In this document: positions 23,140 to 30,368 of the stretch, piece by piece
How the letters are laid out: each line of letters begins with the position of its first letter
Numbering within the stretch: position 1 is the stretch's first letter
Source: Dactylosporangium sucinum
GTDB lineage: Bacteria; Actinomycetota; Actinomycetes; Mycobacteriales; Micromonosporaceae
Length of the DNA: 37,330 nucleotides
Assembly: GCF_014647515.1 (NCBI RefSeq)
Contig: NZ_BMPI01000095.1
Coordinates: forward strand, 1-37,330
Reading direction: 5' to 3'
Notes under the pieces: model-generated
What the model saw: the letters and a program-made list of their open reading frames with translations, nothing else
Databases searched by the model: none
Told to the model about the DNA's origin: nothing
Program-made: the position numbers and the translations under genes

Positions 23140-24017
23140 TCGAGGAGTTCGACGTGATCCTGCCGGACGGGCGGACGCTGCACGGCTACGACAGCGGCAC
23201 GGGCGTCCTCCCGGTCGTGTGGCACCACGGCACGCCGAACATCGGCGCCCCGCCCGCGCCCCTGTTCGAGACCGCGGCCCGGCTGGGCATCCGGTGGCTG
23301 GCGTTCGACCGCCCGGCGTACGGTTCGTCGACCCCGTTCCCGGGCCGCGACATCGCCTCGGCGGCCGGCTTCGCGGCGGCGGTGGCCGACGCGCGGGGCG
23401 TGGGCCGGTTCGCGGTGCTCGGCCACTCGGGCGGCGGCTCGCACGCGCTGGCCTGCGCGGCGCTGCTCCCGGGCCGGGTGACGGCCGCGGCGGCGATCGC
23501 TGCGGTGGCCCCGTTCGACCCGTTCCGCCGGCCCGCCGCCTCACCGCCCGCTCCGGTGGTCGGGCCGGTGGTCGCTCCGGGCTGGTTCGCGGGGATGGCG
23601 CCCGGCGGGGTGGCGGCATTGTCGGCGGCGGTCGAGGGGCGGGAGGCGCGGCGGGCCTACGCGGAGACCGACGAGGGCGACGAGTCCGCGTTCACGCAGT
23701 CGGACCTGGCCATGTTCGACGGGCCGTGGGGCTGGTTCGGCGGCATCGTCGAGGCGGCGCTGCGCAACGGGCCGGACGGGCAGGTCGACGACGACGTCGC
23801 GTACGTGCGGCCGTGGGGCTGCGACCCGGCCACCGCCCGCTGCCCGGTGCTGCTCGTGCACGGCACCGCCGACCGGATGGTCCCGGCGTCGCACAGCACC
23901 TGGCTGGCGGGCCGCATCCCGGGCGCGGAACTGCGGGAGCGGCCCGGCGACGGGCACATCTCGGTCCTCACGGCAGGTCCCGACGTGCTGCGGTGGCTCG
24001 CCGACCGGTTCGGCTGA
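23136..24017 (+). CDS. Alpha/beta-hydrolase fold protein
   Basis: The protein has 293 residues from GTG 23136. Oxyanion region VVWHHGTPNIGAPP (HGTP), nucleophile elbow VLGHSGGGSHALA (GHSGG, Ser), Asp in VLLVHGTADRMVPAS, His in RPGDGHISVL. All catalytic elements of an alpha/beta hydrolase are present. It is probably an esterase or related hydrolase of unknown substrate. It is coupled to the membrane acyltransferase by a 4-base overlap, so the two may act on the same acylated compound. Confidence 0.9.
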   Translation: MIEEFDVILPDGRTLHGYDSGTGVLPVVWHHGTPNIGAPPAPLFETAARLGIRWLAFDRPAYGSSTPFPGRDIASAAGFAAAVADARGVGRFAVLGHSGGGSHALACAALLPGRVTAAAAIAAVAPFDPFRRPAASPPAPVVGPVVAPGWFAGMAPGGVAALSAAVEGREARRAYAETDEGDESAFTQSDLAMFDGPWGWFGGIVEAALRNGPDGQVDDDVAYVRPWGCDPATARCPVLLVHGTADRMVPASHSTWLAGRIPGAELRERPGDGHISVLTAGPDVLRWLADRFG

Positions 24018-24232
24018 TGGGTCACCTGCTCGCGCGGCCCGCGATGGTGCGGGCCGTGGAGGCGGCCGGGTCGGCCCGGCTGGGCCGCCCGTGGACGGCG
24101 ACCGGGTTCACCGACCTCGACGAGCATCTTCCACGGCGTGCCGTTCTCGGTGTTCGCGAAGTTCGGCACGGACGTCGCGCACTTCACGGCCGAGGTCCGT
24201 CACGACGACGTCGCGGCCACGGAACGATCGCG
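24018..24232 (+). pseudogene. Truncated, frameshifted phosphotransferase remnant
   Basis: From ATG 24018 the reading is GHLLARPAMVRAVEAAG... GRPWTATGFTDLDE, then the frame is lost near 24125. The next frame continues IFHGVPFSVFAKFGTDVAHFTAEVRHD. Together these read like the N-terminus of an aminoglycoside-phosphotransferase-like protein (FTDLxxRxSHPxGxxHG-FSVFAKLG...FTAEL), with a short out-of-frame deletion where the SHP segment should be. Nothing of the catalytic C-terminal lobe remains; the remnant ends just before the endonuclease VII gene. The family is assigned from memory. Confidence 0.55.
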
Positions 24233-24246
24233 CCGTCGCTATTGGG

Positions 24247-24678
24247 TCACGCGCCGTGCTGGCGCAGGTACGCGGCGGCGAGCTCGACGAGGGCCGGGTT
24301 CTGCTCGATCGCTCCAACGAGCAGATTGCAGCGCTGGCAGAGCAGCGCGCGTACTTTGCCGGTGACGTGGTCGTGGTCGACGGCGAGCCGGCGTGGGCGT
24401 CCCTTGTACGTCGCCACCTCGACCGTCCCGCAGACGGCGCAGACGCCGTTCTGCTCGGCCAGCTTCGCGGCGTAGTCCTCGGGGCGCATTCCGTACGCGT
24501 ACCGCAGGACCTGCCGGTGGGCCTCGATCCCGCCTGTGTCCGCGTACCGCTTGCGCCGCGCGGTGCTGGTGCAGGCCTTGCAGTCGGGCCGGTGGCCGCC
24601 GCTGCGGACCGTTGCCGGGTTGCGATAGAAGTCGGCGATGGGCTTGGTCTCGCCGCACGTCCGGCATTGCTTGGTCAC
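24247..24678 (-). CDS. Recombination endonuclease VII family nuclease
   Basis: The protein has 143 residues from GTG 24678. The N-terminal zinc-knuckle-like part is CRTCGETKPIADFYRNP followed by CKACTS. The C-terminal Endo VII-type ββα-metal core is CAVCGTVEVATYKG, then RRLAVDHDHVTGKVRALLC and QRCNLLVG, with paired CxxC zinc ligands and the DHDH catalytic histidines. Such nucleases are common in phages and mobile DNA but also occur alone in actinobacterial chromosomes. Here it stands alone, ending at the remnant of a phosphotransferase gene. An AGGAG-like site lies upstream. Target unknown. Confidence 0.87.
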   Translation of the reverse strand: MTKQCRTCGETKPIADFYRNPATVRSGGHRPDCKACTSTARRKRYADTGGIEAHRQVLRYAYGMRPEDYAAKLAEQNGVCAVCGTVEVATYKGRPRRLAVDHDHVTGKVRALLCQRCNLLVGAIEQNPALVELAAAYLRQHGA

Positions 24679-24745
24679 AGCGGCACGCTCTCCTCTGCTC
24701 GGCGCACGCATTCGCTCCCGCCGCTGCTTCCAGGGCGCTGCCTAC

Positions 24746-24840
24746 ATCATACTGCCAGTCTCACGTCGCGCATAACAGTCATTATGGTGTATCCCGTCGC
24801 GCGTGGTTTATCGGATTATCGGTAAAAGAAATTCGGTAAA
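24746..24840. promoter_or_regulatory. AT-rich intergenic with short repeats
   Basis: This stretch is unusually AT-rich for the window. On the minus strand TATGAT (24751-24746) is a good -10 for the endonuclease gene. CATAA-n6-TTATG (24771-24786) is an inverted repeat. TTATCGG is repeated at 24808-24814 and 24816-24822, and TCGGTAAA at 24819-24826 and 24833-24840. The roles are unknown. Confidence 0.5.
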
Positions 24841-24878
24841 TCTCGCGTGTCGCGCGGCGGAAGACGTCCGGCGGCGCC

Positions 24879-24884
24879 TACGCT
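24879..24884 (+). promoter_or_regulatory. -10 box of leaderless coiled-coil gene
   Basis: TACGCT exactly seven bases before GTG 24892. No clear -35. Confidence 0.45.
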
Positions 24885-24891
24885 CACGGGC

Positions 24892-26241
24892 GTGACGTCG
24901 TCCCGGATCGATGTGCGGATACCCAGCGAGGAACCGGCCGAAGAGCGGCCGTGTGCGTACTGCGGGCGGCCCGTCCCGCAGCGCAACGCGGCCGGGCGGC
25001 CGTTCCGGTACTGCCGCGACAACGACGGCGAGTGCCAGCGCAACGCCCGCAACTCGCGGATGCGGCAGCGGTCCTCCCCCGGGCTGGCCGGTCAGGTCGC
25101 GCGGGCGTACGAGGTCGCCGAGCGGCTCGACCAGGTCGTGGAGACGCTCGTGGAGGCCCTGCACGAGGAGCTGTCGCCGGCCGGGGTGGAGCGGCGCATC
25201 GCGGAGGCGCGGGCGGAGGCGGCGACCGACGTCGTGGCCGCCCACGCCGAGCGCGACGACGCGCGGGAGCAGCTGGCCGCGGCGCGGGCGGCGTTCGCGG
25301 CCGAGCGGCGCCGGGCCGTGGACGCGCAGGCCGCGGCGGCGCAGGCGACCGCGGACGCGGACGAGGCGGTGAGCGCGGCGCAGACCCGGGTGGCGGCGGC
25401 GGAAACCCTGGCCGAGCGCCGGGCCGGCGAGGCGGCGGCCGAGGCGGCCCGCGAGATCGAGGCAGCGCGAGCGACGGCCACGGCCGACGTCGAGGCGGCC
25501 CGCGTGGCGGCCACGGCCGAGGTCGCAGCCGCCGCGACGGCGGCTGCCAGGGAGGTCGAAGCCGCCCGGACGGCGGCCGCCGCGGAGATCGAGACGGCGC
25601 TGGCGGCGGCCGCGGCGGAGGTCGAGGCCGCGCAGTTCGCCGCCGCGGCCGCCGAGTCCCGGGCCGCCGCCGAGGCCGAGGCCGCCCGGGCCGAGGCGCG
25701 TCGCGAGGTCGCCGGCATGGCGGCGGCGGCACAGGCCGCGGAGGCGGCTTCGCGGGAGGCGGCCGCCCGGGCCGACGCCGTCGAGGAGCGGGCCGGGCGG
25801 GCCGTCGCGTCCGCACAGGAGGCGGCCCGGCAGGTCGACGCCGCGCTCGCGGCCGCGATCGTCGAGCGTGACACCGCCCGGCGGGAGGCGGCGACCGAGG
25901 GGGTGCTGCGGGCGGAGGCGTACCGGGAACGTGACACCGCCCGGGACGCCGCCGGTGCGGCGTTGCGGGAACGCGACGCGGCCGTCGCCGCGGTGGAGAA
26001 GTCGGCGCGGCAGCGCGACGAGATGGAGAACCGGCTGCAGCGGCGGCTCGACGCCGAGGGGGCCCGGGCGGCGACCGCCGAGGCGGGGCTCATCGCGGCC
26101 CGGGAGGAGCTGACGCGGCTGCGGGCGGAGGTCGACCGGGTGAACGGGTGGGCGGACGACCTGCGCGGGCAGGTGATGCGCCTCACGGAGGCGGTCACCC
26201 GGCTCAGCATGTCGGGAACCGGGCGTGAGGCTGCCGGGTGA
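24892..26241 (+). CDS. Zinc-ribbon plus long Ala-rich coiled-coil protein
   Basis: The protein has 449 residues. The N-terminus carries a compact four-cysteine zinc-ribbon (C21-A-Y-C24 ... C41 ... C48, in 'CAYCGRPVPQRN' and 'GRPFRYCRDNDGEC'), of the kind seen in small actinobacterial DNA-associated proteins. Residues 75-440 are an almost unbroken alanine- and glutamate-rich heptad pattern (units like EAARATATADVEAAR), so a long parallel coiled coil is expected. It has no membrane segment. The layout resembles KfrA- or SMC-like DNA-binding coiled coils, but the function is unknown. GTG 24847 is an upstream alternative start. Confidence 0.8.
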   Translation: MTSSRIDVRIPSEEPAEERPCAYCGRPVPQRNAAGRPFRYCRDNDGECQRNARNSRMRQRSSPGLAGQVARAYEVAERLDQVVETLVEALHEELSPAGVERRIAEARAEAATDVVAAHAERDDAREQLAAARAAFAAERRRAVDAQAAAAQATADADEAVSAAQTRVAAAETLAERRAGEAAAEAAREIEAARATATADVEAARVAATAEVAAAATAAAREVEAARTAAAAEIETALAAAAAEVEAAQFAAAAAESRAAAEAEAARAEARREVAGMAAAAQAAEAASREAAARADAVEERAGRAVASAQEAARQVDAALAAAIVERDTARREAATEGVLRAEAYRERDTARDAAGAALRERDAAVAAVEKSARQRDEMENRLQRRLDAEGARAATAEAGLIAAREELTRLRAEVDRVNGWADDLRGQVMRLTEAVTRLSMSGTGREAAG

Positions 26242-26245
26242 GAAA

Positions 26246-26265
26246 GGTCAACCCACCGGGTGACC
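26246..26265 (+). terminator. Hairpin after the coiled-coil gene
   Basis: GGTCA-a-CCC-acc-GGGTGACC, an 8-bp stem with one bulged base, starting four bases after the stop codon. No U-run follows. Confidence 0.55.
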
Positions 26266-26334
26266 TGCCGAAACTACGTTGGGTGAGTCTCGCCACGATT
26301 TCGGCAAACTGGTCGATCATGGAAACCCAACGTA
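26266..26334. repeat. Interleaved inverted repeats upstream of rbpA
   Basis: TGCCGAAA (26266-26273) pairs with TTTCGGCA (26299-26306), and TACGTTGGGT (26275-26284) pairs with ACCCAACGTA (26325-26334). The order A-B-A'-B' cannot form two nested hairpins; as RNA it could form an H-type pseudoknot or two alternative states, as DNA two overlapping dyads. Confidence 0.7.
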
Positions 26335-26407
26335 AAATCAGGGTACCGACCCGGCGACTCCCCTACCGCTGTCCCCGGGAGGTCGTGTAATCTGCCCGCC
26401 CGCGGTG

Positions 26408-26434
26408 GGAATCGTCAGGCCACTCGGCGTCGTT
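26408..26434 (+). promoter_or_regulatory. SigR-type promoter of rbpA
   Basis: GGGAAT (26407-26412), 19 bases, then GTT (26432-26434), matching the SigR consensus GGAAT-N18/19-GTT known for the thiol-stress regulon. The leader would be about 35-40 bases. In Streptomyces coelicolor rbpA is a known SigR target, so this supports conserved control. Confidence 0.8.
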
Positions 26435-26477
26435 GGTTACAGCGAAGCGCAACACGATTCGAAGGGGAAGACCAACC

Positions 26478-26822
26478 ATGGGCGAGCGCATGCTGCGCGG
26501 CAGCCGTCTCGGAGCCGTCAGCTACGAGTCCGACCGCAACACCGAGCTGGCTCCGCGTCAGACCCGTGAATACCTGTGCGCCAAGGGGCACCAGTTCGAG
26601 GTGCCGTTCGCTGTCGACGCCGAGGTCCCGATGACCTGGGAGTGCAAGTTCGACGGCAGCGTGGCCCGCCTGGTCGACGGCAGCGAGCCGGAGCAGAAGA
26701 AGGCCAAGCCGCCGCGCACCCACTGGGACATGCTGCTCGAGCGCCGTTCGATCGCGGAGCTCGAGGACATTCTCAACGAGCGGCTGGAAGAGGTTCGCCT
26801 CCGCCGCGGCCGTTCGGCCTGA
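26478..26822 (+). CDS. rbpA: RNA polymerase-binding protein RbpA
   Basis: The protein has 114 residues from ATG 26478 with GGGGAAG upstream. The N-terminal tail MGERMLRGSRLGAVSYESD is followed by the core APRQTREYLCAKGHQFEVPF...WECKFDG and the sigma-interacting C-terminal helices KPPRTHWDMLLERRSIAELE. RbpA binds RNA polymerase and the principal sigma factor and stabilises the open complex. The zinc site is reduced: in Streptomyces the second knuckle is CxxCG, whereas here it is CKFDG, so one ligand Cys is missing. It is driven by a SigR-type promoter and ends at a strong hairpin. Confidence 0.96.
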   Translation: MGERMLRGSRLGAVSYESDRNTELAPRQTREYLCAKGHQFEVPFAVDAEVPMTWECKFDGSVARLVDGSEPEQKKAKPPRTHWDMLLERRSIAELEDILNERLEEVRLRRGRSA

Positions 26823-26852
26823 GGCGCCGCTCCACCCGCCGTCCCACGCGAC

Positions 26853-26893
26853 AAGGGCCCCGGCCGACCACCACCCGGTCGCCGGGGTCCTTT
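26853..26893 (+). terminator. Strong intrinsic terminator after rbpA
   Basis: AAGGGCCCCGGC (26853-26864) pairs with GCCGGGGTCCTTT (26881-26893), a 12-bp stem with one G-T pair, followed by a short T-run. It closes the rbpA transcript 30 bases after the stop codon. Confidence 0.85.
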
Positions 26894-26931
26894 GCGACCG
26901 CGCGGGCTGCCCGCAGTACCGTGGAGGAATC

Positions 26932-27795
26932 GTGGCCGAACGGCTCAAGGCCGACTGCAGTCGCTGTTTCGGTCTGTGCTGTGTGGCGCCGGCGTTCGCG
27001 CGGTCGAGCGACTTCGCGATCGACAAGCCGGCCGGGCACGCGTGCCCGAACCTCGGCGACGGCTTCGGGTGTGGCATCCATGCGAGCCTGCGGGAGCGGG
27101 GGTTCGCGGGCTGCACGGTGTACGACTGTTTCGGCGCCGGCCAGCAGGTGGCGCAGGTGACGTTCGCCGGCCGGGACTGGCGCTCGGACCCGTCGTCGGC
27201 GGCGCCGATGTTCGCCGCGTTCACGGTGATGCGGCAGGTGCACGAGCTGCTCTGGTACCTCGGTGAGGCCCGCTCGCTCCCCGTCGGTGCCGCGCTGGCG
27301 GCGACGCTGGACCGCGCCCTGGCGGACACGGATACGCTGACCGGCCTCGATGCGGCGGCGTTGGCGGCGGTCGACGTCGAGGCGCACCGGTCGCGGTGCG
27401 TGCCGCTGCTGCGGGAGGCCAGCGAGCTGGCCCGGGCCGGGTATCGTGCCGCGCCGCTCCCGGCGGACCTCATGGGCGCGAACCTCCGCGGTGCCGACCT
27501 GCGGGGTGCGGCGTTGCGCGGTGCGCTGCTCGTCGGGGCCGATCTGCGGGGCGCGGACCTGCGGGCCGCGGACGTCATCGGCGCCGATCTGCGTGGGGCG
27601 GATGTGCGCGGTGCGCGGCTCGACGGGGCGTTGTTCCTGATCCAGTCGCAGCTCGACGCCTCCCGCGGGGATGCGTCGACGCGGATTCCCGAGCGGTTGA
27701 CCCGGCCCGCGCACTGGGCGGCCTCGGCAACATCCGGCCCGGCGTCGCTGGGACGAGCTGCAGGAAAGCGTGCGGCCAAACCGCGCCGCCGCTGA
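26932..27795 (+). CDS. Pentapeptide-repeat protein with Cys-rich N-terminal domain
   Basis: The protein has 287 residues from GTG 26932 (GGAGGA upstream). The N-terminal 65 residues hold a CxxCxxxCC cluster (ADCSRCFGLCCVAPAF) and further cysteines in HACPNLGDGFGCGIH and GCTVYDC, suggesting a metal site. Residues 180-245 are about a dozen A(D/N)LRG pentapeptides (MGANLRGADLRGAALRGALL...), forming a right-handed square beta-helix. The basic C-terminal tail ends in KRAAKPRRR. This combination is common in actinobacteria but its function is not established; related folds bind gyrase, and this is not implied here. Confidence 0.88.
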   Translation: MAERLKADCSRCFGLCCVAPAFARSSDFAIDKPAGHACPNLGDGFGCGIHASLRERGFAGCTVYDCFGAGQQVAQVTFAGRDWRSDPSSAAPMFAAFTVMRQVHELLWYLGEARSLPVGAALAATLDRALADTDTLTGLDAAALAAVDVEAHRSRCVPLLREASELARAGYRAAPLPADLMGANLRGADLRGAALRGALLVGADLRGADLRAADVIGADLRGADVRGARLDGALFLIQSQLDASRGDASTRIPERLTRPAHWAASATSGPASLGRAAGKRAAKPRRR

Positions 27796-27819
27796 GACCG
27801 CCCGTCCCGACCGCGCCGG

Positions 27820-28152
27820 TCAGGACGGCAGCGCCGCCTCCACCGTCGGAAACACCGGGATCGGTGGCGTCAGGCCCACCGTGGTGAGCAGCCGCTGCAT
27901 GAACGGCGTCGGGGCGGTCAGGCGCAGGTAGCCGCCGCCGGCGGTGCAGGTGGTGTGGGTGTACGCGAGCGTCCCCAGCCCGATCGAGTCGCAGAAGTCG
28001 ACGCCGCCGAGGTCGACGACGATGCGGTGGGTGCCGACGTCCAGCAGGTGCTCCAGGGCCGCGCGCAGGCCGGCGGCGGTGTCCACGTCGATCGCTCCCT
28101 GCACGGTGACCAGCGCGACGTCGCTGGAGGGGTTCGTCACTGTCACATCCAT
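27820..28152 (-). CDS. STAS-domain anti-anti-sigma factor
   Basis: The protein has 110 residues from ATG 28152. The STAS fold opens DVTVTNPSSDVALVTVQGAIDV and carries the phosphorylation site VDFCDSIGLGTLA, where the Ser of DSIGLG aligns with the serine phosphorylated by anti-sigma kinases in SpoIIAA-like proteins. In actinobacteria many such proteins work in partner-switching control of SigF/B-type sigma factors. No kinase or sigma gene is nearby, so its partner is encoded elsewhere. It faces the pentapeptide gene tail to tail across 24 bases. Confidence 0.88.
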   Translation of the reverse strand: MDVTVTNPSSDVALVTVQGAIDVDTAAGLRAALEHLLDVGTHRIVVDLGGVDFCDSIGLGTLAYTHTTCTAGGGYLRLTAPTPFMQRLLTTVGLTPPIPVFPTVEAALPS

Positions 28153-28281
28153 GCCCCCATGCTGGCCCGGCCGGCGCGCGCTCGGGGCGCCGGTGAGCAA
28201 CGTGTCGCCGACCGCCGACGAGAGCTGGCCGTTGAGCTGACGCTCGATCGGGTGGTCGCGGTGCCGATACCCGGCTGTGGA

Positions 28282-28287
28282 TAGGGT
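28282..28287 (+). promoter_or_regulatory. -10 box of leaderless VOC gene
   Basis: TAGGGT exactly seven bases before ATG 28295, no ribosome site. Confidence 0.45.
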
Positions 28288-28294
28288 AGCCCGC

Positions 28295-29032
28295 ATGGCC
28301 TTGCGACTGGTTCAGGCGAATGTCAAGGCTCGGGATGACGCGGCGCTCGGCCGGTTCTGGGCGCAGGCCCTCGGTTGGGTTTCCCGCTCGGGTTCCGGCG
28401 CGACGAGCGTCGCACCCGCGGGCTTCGACTGGACGGACCCCGACGCCCCGGTCTGCGTCGATGTCATCGCCGTCCCGGACCCCGAGTCGGTGCGGCACCG
28501 CGCGCACCTCGAGCTCGCGACCACCTCCGCGGCGCATCACACGGAGCTGGTCGCGCGCCTGCGGGAGCTCGGCGCGACGCCCGCCGGCGTGGGCCAGGGC
28601 GACGTCCCGTGGACGGTTCTGGCCGATCCGGAGGGCAACGTCTTCTGCGTGCTGGAGCCCCGGGAGATCTACCGGGACACCGGGCCGATCGCCGCGGTGG
28701 TGGTCGACTGCGCGGACCCGCGGGCCATGGCCCGGTTCTGGGGCGAGGCGATGGACTGGACCGTGCACGAGGCGACCGACGATCGTGCGCTGCTGCGCTC
28801 CGCGAAGGGTGCCGGGCCGTATCTTGAGTTCCTCCGCACGCCCCACCTGACGGACCTGCGGCACCGCGCCCATCTCGACGTGGTGCCGTGTCGCGGTGAC
28901 GATCAGGCGGCGGAGGTGGCCCGGCTGCAGGCCCTCGGCGCGACGCCGGCCGACGTCGGCCAGGGCGACGTCTCGTGGGTCGTCCTCGCCGACCCGGAGG
29001 GCAACGAGTTCTGCGTCCTCGCTCCGGCCTGA
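28295..29032 (+). CDS. Two-domain VOC (glyoxalase-like) protein
   Basis: The protein has 245 residues in two homologous halves (about 1-120 and 125-245), each a glyoxalase-6-like VOC domain ending in matching segments: VGQGDVPWTVLADPEGNVFCVL and VGQGDVSWVVLADPEGNEFCVL. Internal repeats 'RHRAHLELATT' and 'RHRAHLDVVPC' mark the same strand. The near identity of the half ends suggests recent duplication or gene conversion between halves. Metal binding is possible through the His of HRAH and the Glu of DPEGN; the ligand or substrate is unknown, and resistance or dioxygenase roles are only general family options. Confidence 0.87.
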   Translation: MALRLVQANVKARDDAALGRFWAQALGWVSRSGSGATSVAPAGFDWTDPDAPVCVDVIAVPDPESVRHRAHLELATTSAAHHTELVARLRELGATPAGVGQGDVPWTVLADPEGNVFCVLEPREIYRDTGPIAAVVVDCADPRAMARFWGEAMDWTVHEATDDRALLRSAKGAGPYLEFLRTPHLTDLRHRAHLDVVPCRGDDQAAEVARLQALGATPADVGQGDVSWVVLADPEGNEFCVLAPA

Positions 29033-29114
29033 CGGCTCCGGTTTCACGGCGCCGGCGGGACGCGGCGTCTGTCGCAAGGGCGAAAACGGAAGGGGGCGAC
29101 GGCGGGTCGTCCGT

Positions 29115-29120
29115 TACCGT
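29115..29120 (+). promoter_or_regulatory. -10 box of leaderless MFS gene
   Basis: TACCGT six bases before GTG 29127, no ribosome site. Confidence 0.35.
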
Positions 29121-29126
29121 GGCCCG

Positions 29127-30368
29127 GTGTTCGGTCCCCTCGCCCGGCTGCTGACGGCCGCGACCCTCGCCCGCACGGCCGACTCGGGCGGGGCGGTGGT
29201 GGCAGTGCTCGCGTCGGTGCACGCGTACGGCGGCCCGGCCCGGGGCGCGCTCGCGATGGCGGCGCTGCTGGTGCCGCAGCTCGCCGCGGGCCCGTTCGTC
29301 GGGCTGATCACCGACCGGGCGCGCAACCCGCGGCTGGTGCATGCCGGGTTCGCGGCGGTGTTCGGCGCCGCGCTCGGCGGGGTCCTGCTCCTGCTCGGCC
29401 ACGCGCCGATGCCGGTGGTGCTCGTGCTGGCGCTGGTCGCCGGGTGCTGCGGGCCGATGGTGTTCGGCGGGCTGTCGAGCCGCCTCGACGACGTCGTACC
29501 GAAGGAGCGCCAGGCCCGTGCCCGGGGCCTGGACGCGGCGACGTACAACGTGGCGGAGATCGCCGGGCCGGCCGTGGCGGCGGGGCTGGCGGCGTGGGCG
29601 GGCGTGGCACCGGCCGCCGGGGTGCTGGCGGGGGCGGGGGTGGCGGCGGCGGTACTGCTGCTGACCGTGGGTGGCAAGCCCCACCGGACGCGGGAGGCCC
29701 GGTTCGTCGACGACCTGCGGGACGGGTTCCGGGCGGTGGTCGTGGACCGGGTCCTGCGGGCGGTGACGGTCGCGACGCTGTTCCAGGCGTTCGGGCTGGG
29801 CATCCTGACCCCGGTGGCGGTGCTGCTCGGCGCGCGGTCCGGGCACGCGGCCGGTGGCGGGCTGCTGGTGACTGCTCTGGGGGTCGGTGCGCTGGCGGGT
29901 TCCCTGCTGGTGGCGCGGCACCCGCCGCGCTGGCCGGCGCACCGGGTGGTGCTCGTGTGCCTGGCGGCGTGCGGGGCGGCCCTGGCGGTGGTCCCGTTCA
30001 CGGCGTCGTGGCCGGTGCTGGTCGGGCTGTTCGCCGTGGCCGGGTTCTTCGACGGTCCTTTGCTCGCTTCGGTACTGCAGGTGCGCGCGACCCAGGCCCC
30101 GCCCCACACCCGCACGCAGGTGTTCACGCTCGGCGCCGGGCTGAAGCTGACCGGCGCGGCGGTGGGCGCCGCGTCGTTCTCGCTGTTCGCCGACGCGCCG
30201 GTCGCGGTCATCGCGGCGGTCCTGGCCGGCAGCCAGCTGCTGGCCGCGGCGGTCGGCGCGGTGCTGCTGCTGGGCGGAGCGGTGCGCTCCGCGGCGGACC
30301 GGGCTCTTCCGACGGAGCGGGCGGCCCCCCAGCCTGGGGAGCCGCCCGTGACGCGCGTGCCGGACTGA
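29127..30368 (+). CDS. MFS transporter
   Basis: The protein has 413 residues from GTG 29127 and about 12 hydrophobic helices. Motif A-like GLITDRARNPRLVHAGF follows helix 2, and the central cytoplasmic loop KPHRTREARFVDDLRDGF separates the halves. It belongs to the MFS_1/MFS_3-like exporters; the substrate is unknown. Its stop codon directly abuts the stop of the convergent small secreted protein gene, and a strong hairpin lies within its last 50 coding bases. Confidence 0.85.
   Translation: MFGPLARLLTAATLARTADSGGAVVAVLASVHAYGGPARGALAMAALLVPQLAAGPFVGLITDRARNPRLVHAGFAAVFGAALGGVLLLLGHAPMPVVLVLALVAGCCGPMVFGGLSSRLDDVVPKERQARARGLDAATYNVAEIAGPAVAAGLAAWAGVAPAAGVLAGAGVAAAVLLLTVGGKPHRTREARFVDDLRDGFRAVVVDRVLRAVTVATLFQAFGLGILTPVAVLLGARSGHAAGGGLLVTALGVGALAGSLLVARHPPRWPAHRVVLVCLAACGAALAVVPFTASWPVLVGLFAVAGFFDGPLLASVLQVRATQAPPHTRTQVFTLGAGLKLTGAAVGAASFSLFADAPVAVIAAVLAGSQLLAAAVGAVLLLGGAVRSAADRALPTERAAPQPGEPPVTRVPD
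30318..30348. terminator. Bidirectional terminator-like hairpin inside gene end
   Basis: CGGGCGGC (30318-30325) pairs with GCCGCCCG (30341-30348), with an inner CCCC/GGGG pairing. It lies in the C-terminal codons of the MFS gene and just downstream of the convergent gene's stop, so it may serve both transcripts. Confidence 0.6.

Noticed and set aside
24746..24840. CRISPR-like or iteron-like array in the AT-rich gap
   Set aside because: Repeats are only 7-8 bases, two copies each, with no spacer structure and no rep or cas gene.
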